Of a stretch of DNA of 15,305 bases, positions 15,046 through 15,305 are shown in pieces. The notes beneath the pieces are model-generated. The model made no database searches, was not told the DNA's origin, and saw nothing but the letters and a program-made list of their open reading frames with translations. This DNA comes from Sphingomonadales bacterium (lineage in GTDB: Bacteria > Pseudomonadota > Alphaproteobacteria > Sphingomonadales > Sphingomonadaceae). The first letter of the stretch is position 1. Each line of letters begins with the position of its first letter. Both the position numbers and the translations under genes were made by a program. Where the stretch lies: positions 1 to 15,305 of the forward strand of contig JAGWUU010000039.1 in NCBI GenBank assembly GCA_028868335.1, read 5' to 3'.

Positions 15046-15305
15046 ATGAGCACCGATCTCGTCACTGTCGACATTGGCGGCACCCATGCCCGCTTCGCGC
15101 TGGCCACTATCGCAGACGGCGGCGCGATCGAACTGGGCGAGCCGATCACGCTCCACACCAAGGATCACGCCAGCTTCCAGACCGCCTGGGAAGATTTCGC
15201 CCGCATGCAGGGCGGCAAGCTGCCCCCCGCGATCGCCATCGCCATCGCCGGGCCGGTGGGCGGTGAGGTGATCCGCTTCACCAACAACCCGTGGATCATC
15301 CGTCC
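15046..15305 (+). CDS. glk: Glucokinase, N-terminal part (3' end outside window)
   Basis: The first 86 codons of an ATP-dependent glucokinase, which phosphorylates glucose to the glucose-6-phosphate used by Zwf. The phosphate-binding motif VDIGGTHARFALA is at 8-20, and AIAIAGPVGGEVIRFTNNPW follows at about 64-83, typical of the bacterial Glk family (about 320 aa) rather than the ROK family. The ATG at 15046 lies 16 bases after the edd stop; GAGGAG (15028-15033) overlaps that stop at 12-base spacing and AGGG lies closer at 15040-15043. The order zwf-edd-glk supports the assignment, and a KDPG aldolase gene (eda) may follow outside the window. Confidence 0.93.
   Translation, partial: MSTDLVTVDIGGTHARFALATIADGGAIELGEPITLHTKDHASFQTAWEDFARMQGGKLPPAIAIAIAGPVGGEVIRFTNNPWIIR

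Noticed and set aside
13341..15161. 606-codon minus-strand open frame opposite edd and glk
   Set aside because: Antisense shadow rich in His/Arg/Asp without a recognisable domain; edd is complete on the plus strand.

Overview
The window reads as GC-rich chromosome of an alphaproteobacterium, most likely a sphingomonad (Novosphingobium, Sphingobium or Sphingomonas type). The reasons are: a TonB-dependent receptor with the sphingomonad-style N-terminus (EIVVTAQKR followed by SLQSVPIS), a TPR-sulfotransferase beside it, a GGATCCCGGG-type palindromic intergenic repeat, and a zwf-edd-glk operon in the order known from Zymomonas. Taxonomy is inferred from gene content, not from a marker gene. No RNA gene, insertion sequence, phage gene or CRISPR array was seen. 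Genes are tightly packed and no gap reaches 300 bases.

Left part (1-4257): the 5' part of a TonB-dependent outer-membrane receptor (cut by the left edge) and a cytosolic TPR-sulfotransferase lie in tandem on the minus strand. A divergent APC-type amino-acid transporter follows on the plus strand. Its binding-site residues line up with the arginine/agmatine exchanger AdiC.

Middle part (4211-9167): a minus-strand pair encodes a Rieske non-heme iron oxygenase alpha subunit and, downstream, a COG1233/PYROXD2-like FAD oxidoreductase. They are separated by a doublet of inverted palindromes. A BetI-like TetR regulator is divergent from the Rieske gene, and the 63-base gap between them holds a 24-bp palindrome that is a good operator candidate. 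This looks like a small regulated oxidation locus of unknown substrate. Facing the regulator tail to tail is an exported M20-family metallopeptidase.

Right part (9299-15305): a membrane-anchored GGDEF-EAL protein (c-di-GMP turnover) precedes the Entner-Doudoroff operon zwf, edd, glk. zwf and edd overlap by 8 bases, edd and glk are 16 bases apart, and glk runs off the right edge. Together these convert glucose to glucose-6-phosphate, 6-phosphogluconolactone/6-phosphogluconate and then KDPG. The lactonase and the aldolase are not in the window.

Most genes are recognisable housekeeping or accessory metabolism. The least explained part is the Rieske/FAD-oxidoreductase/BetI-like unit, followed by the TonB-receptor/TPR-sulfotransferase pairing.
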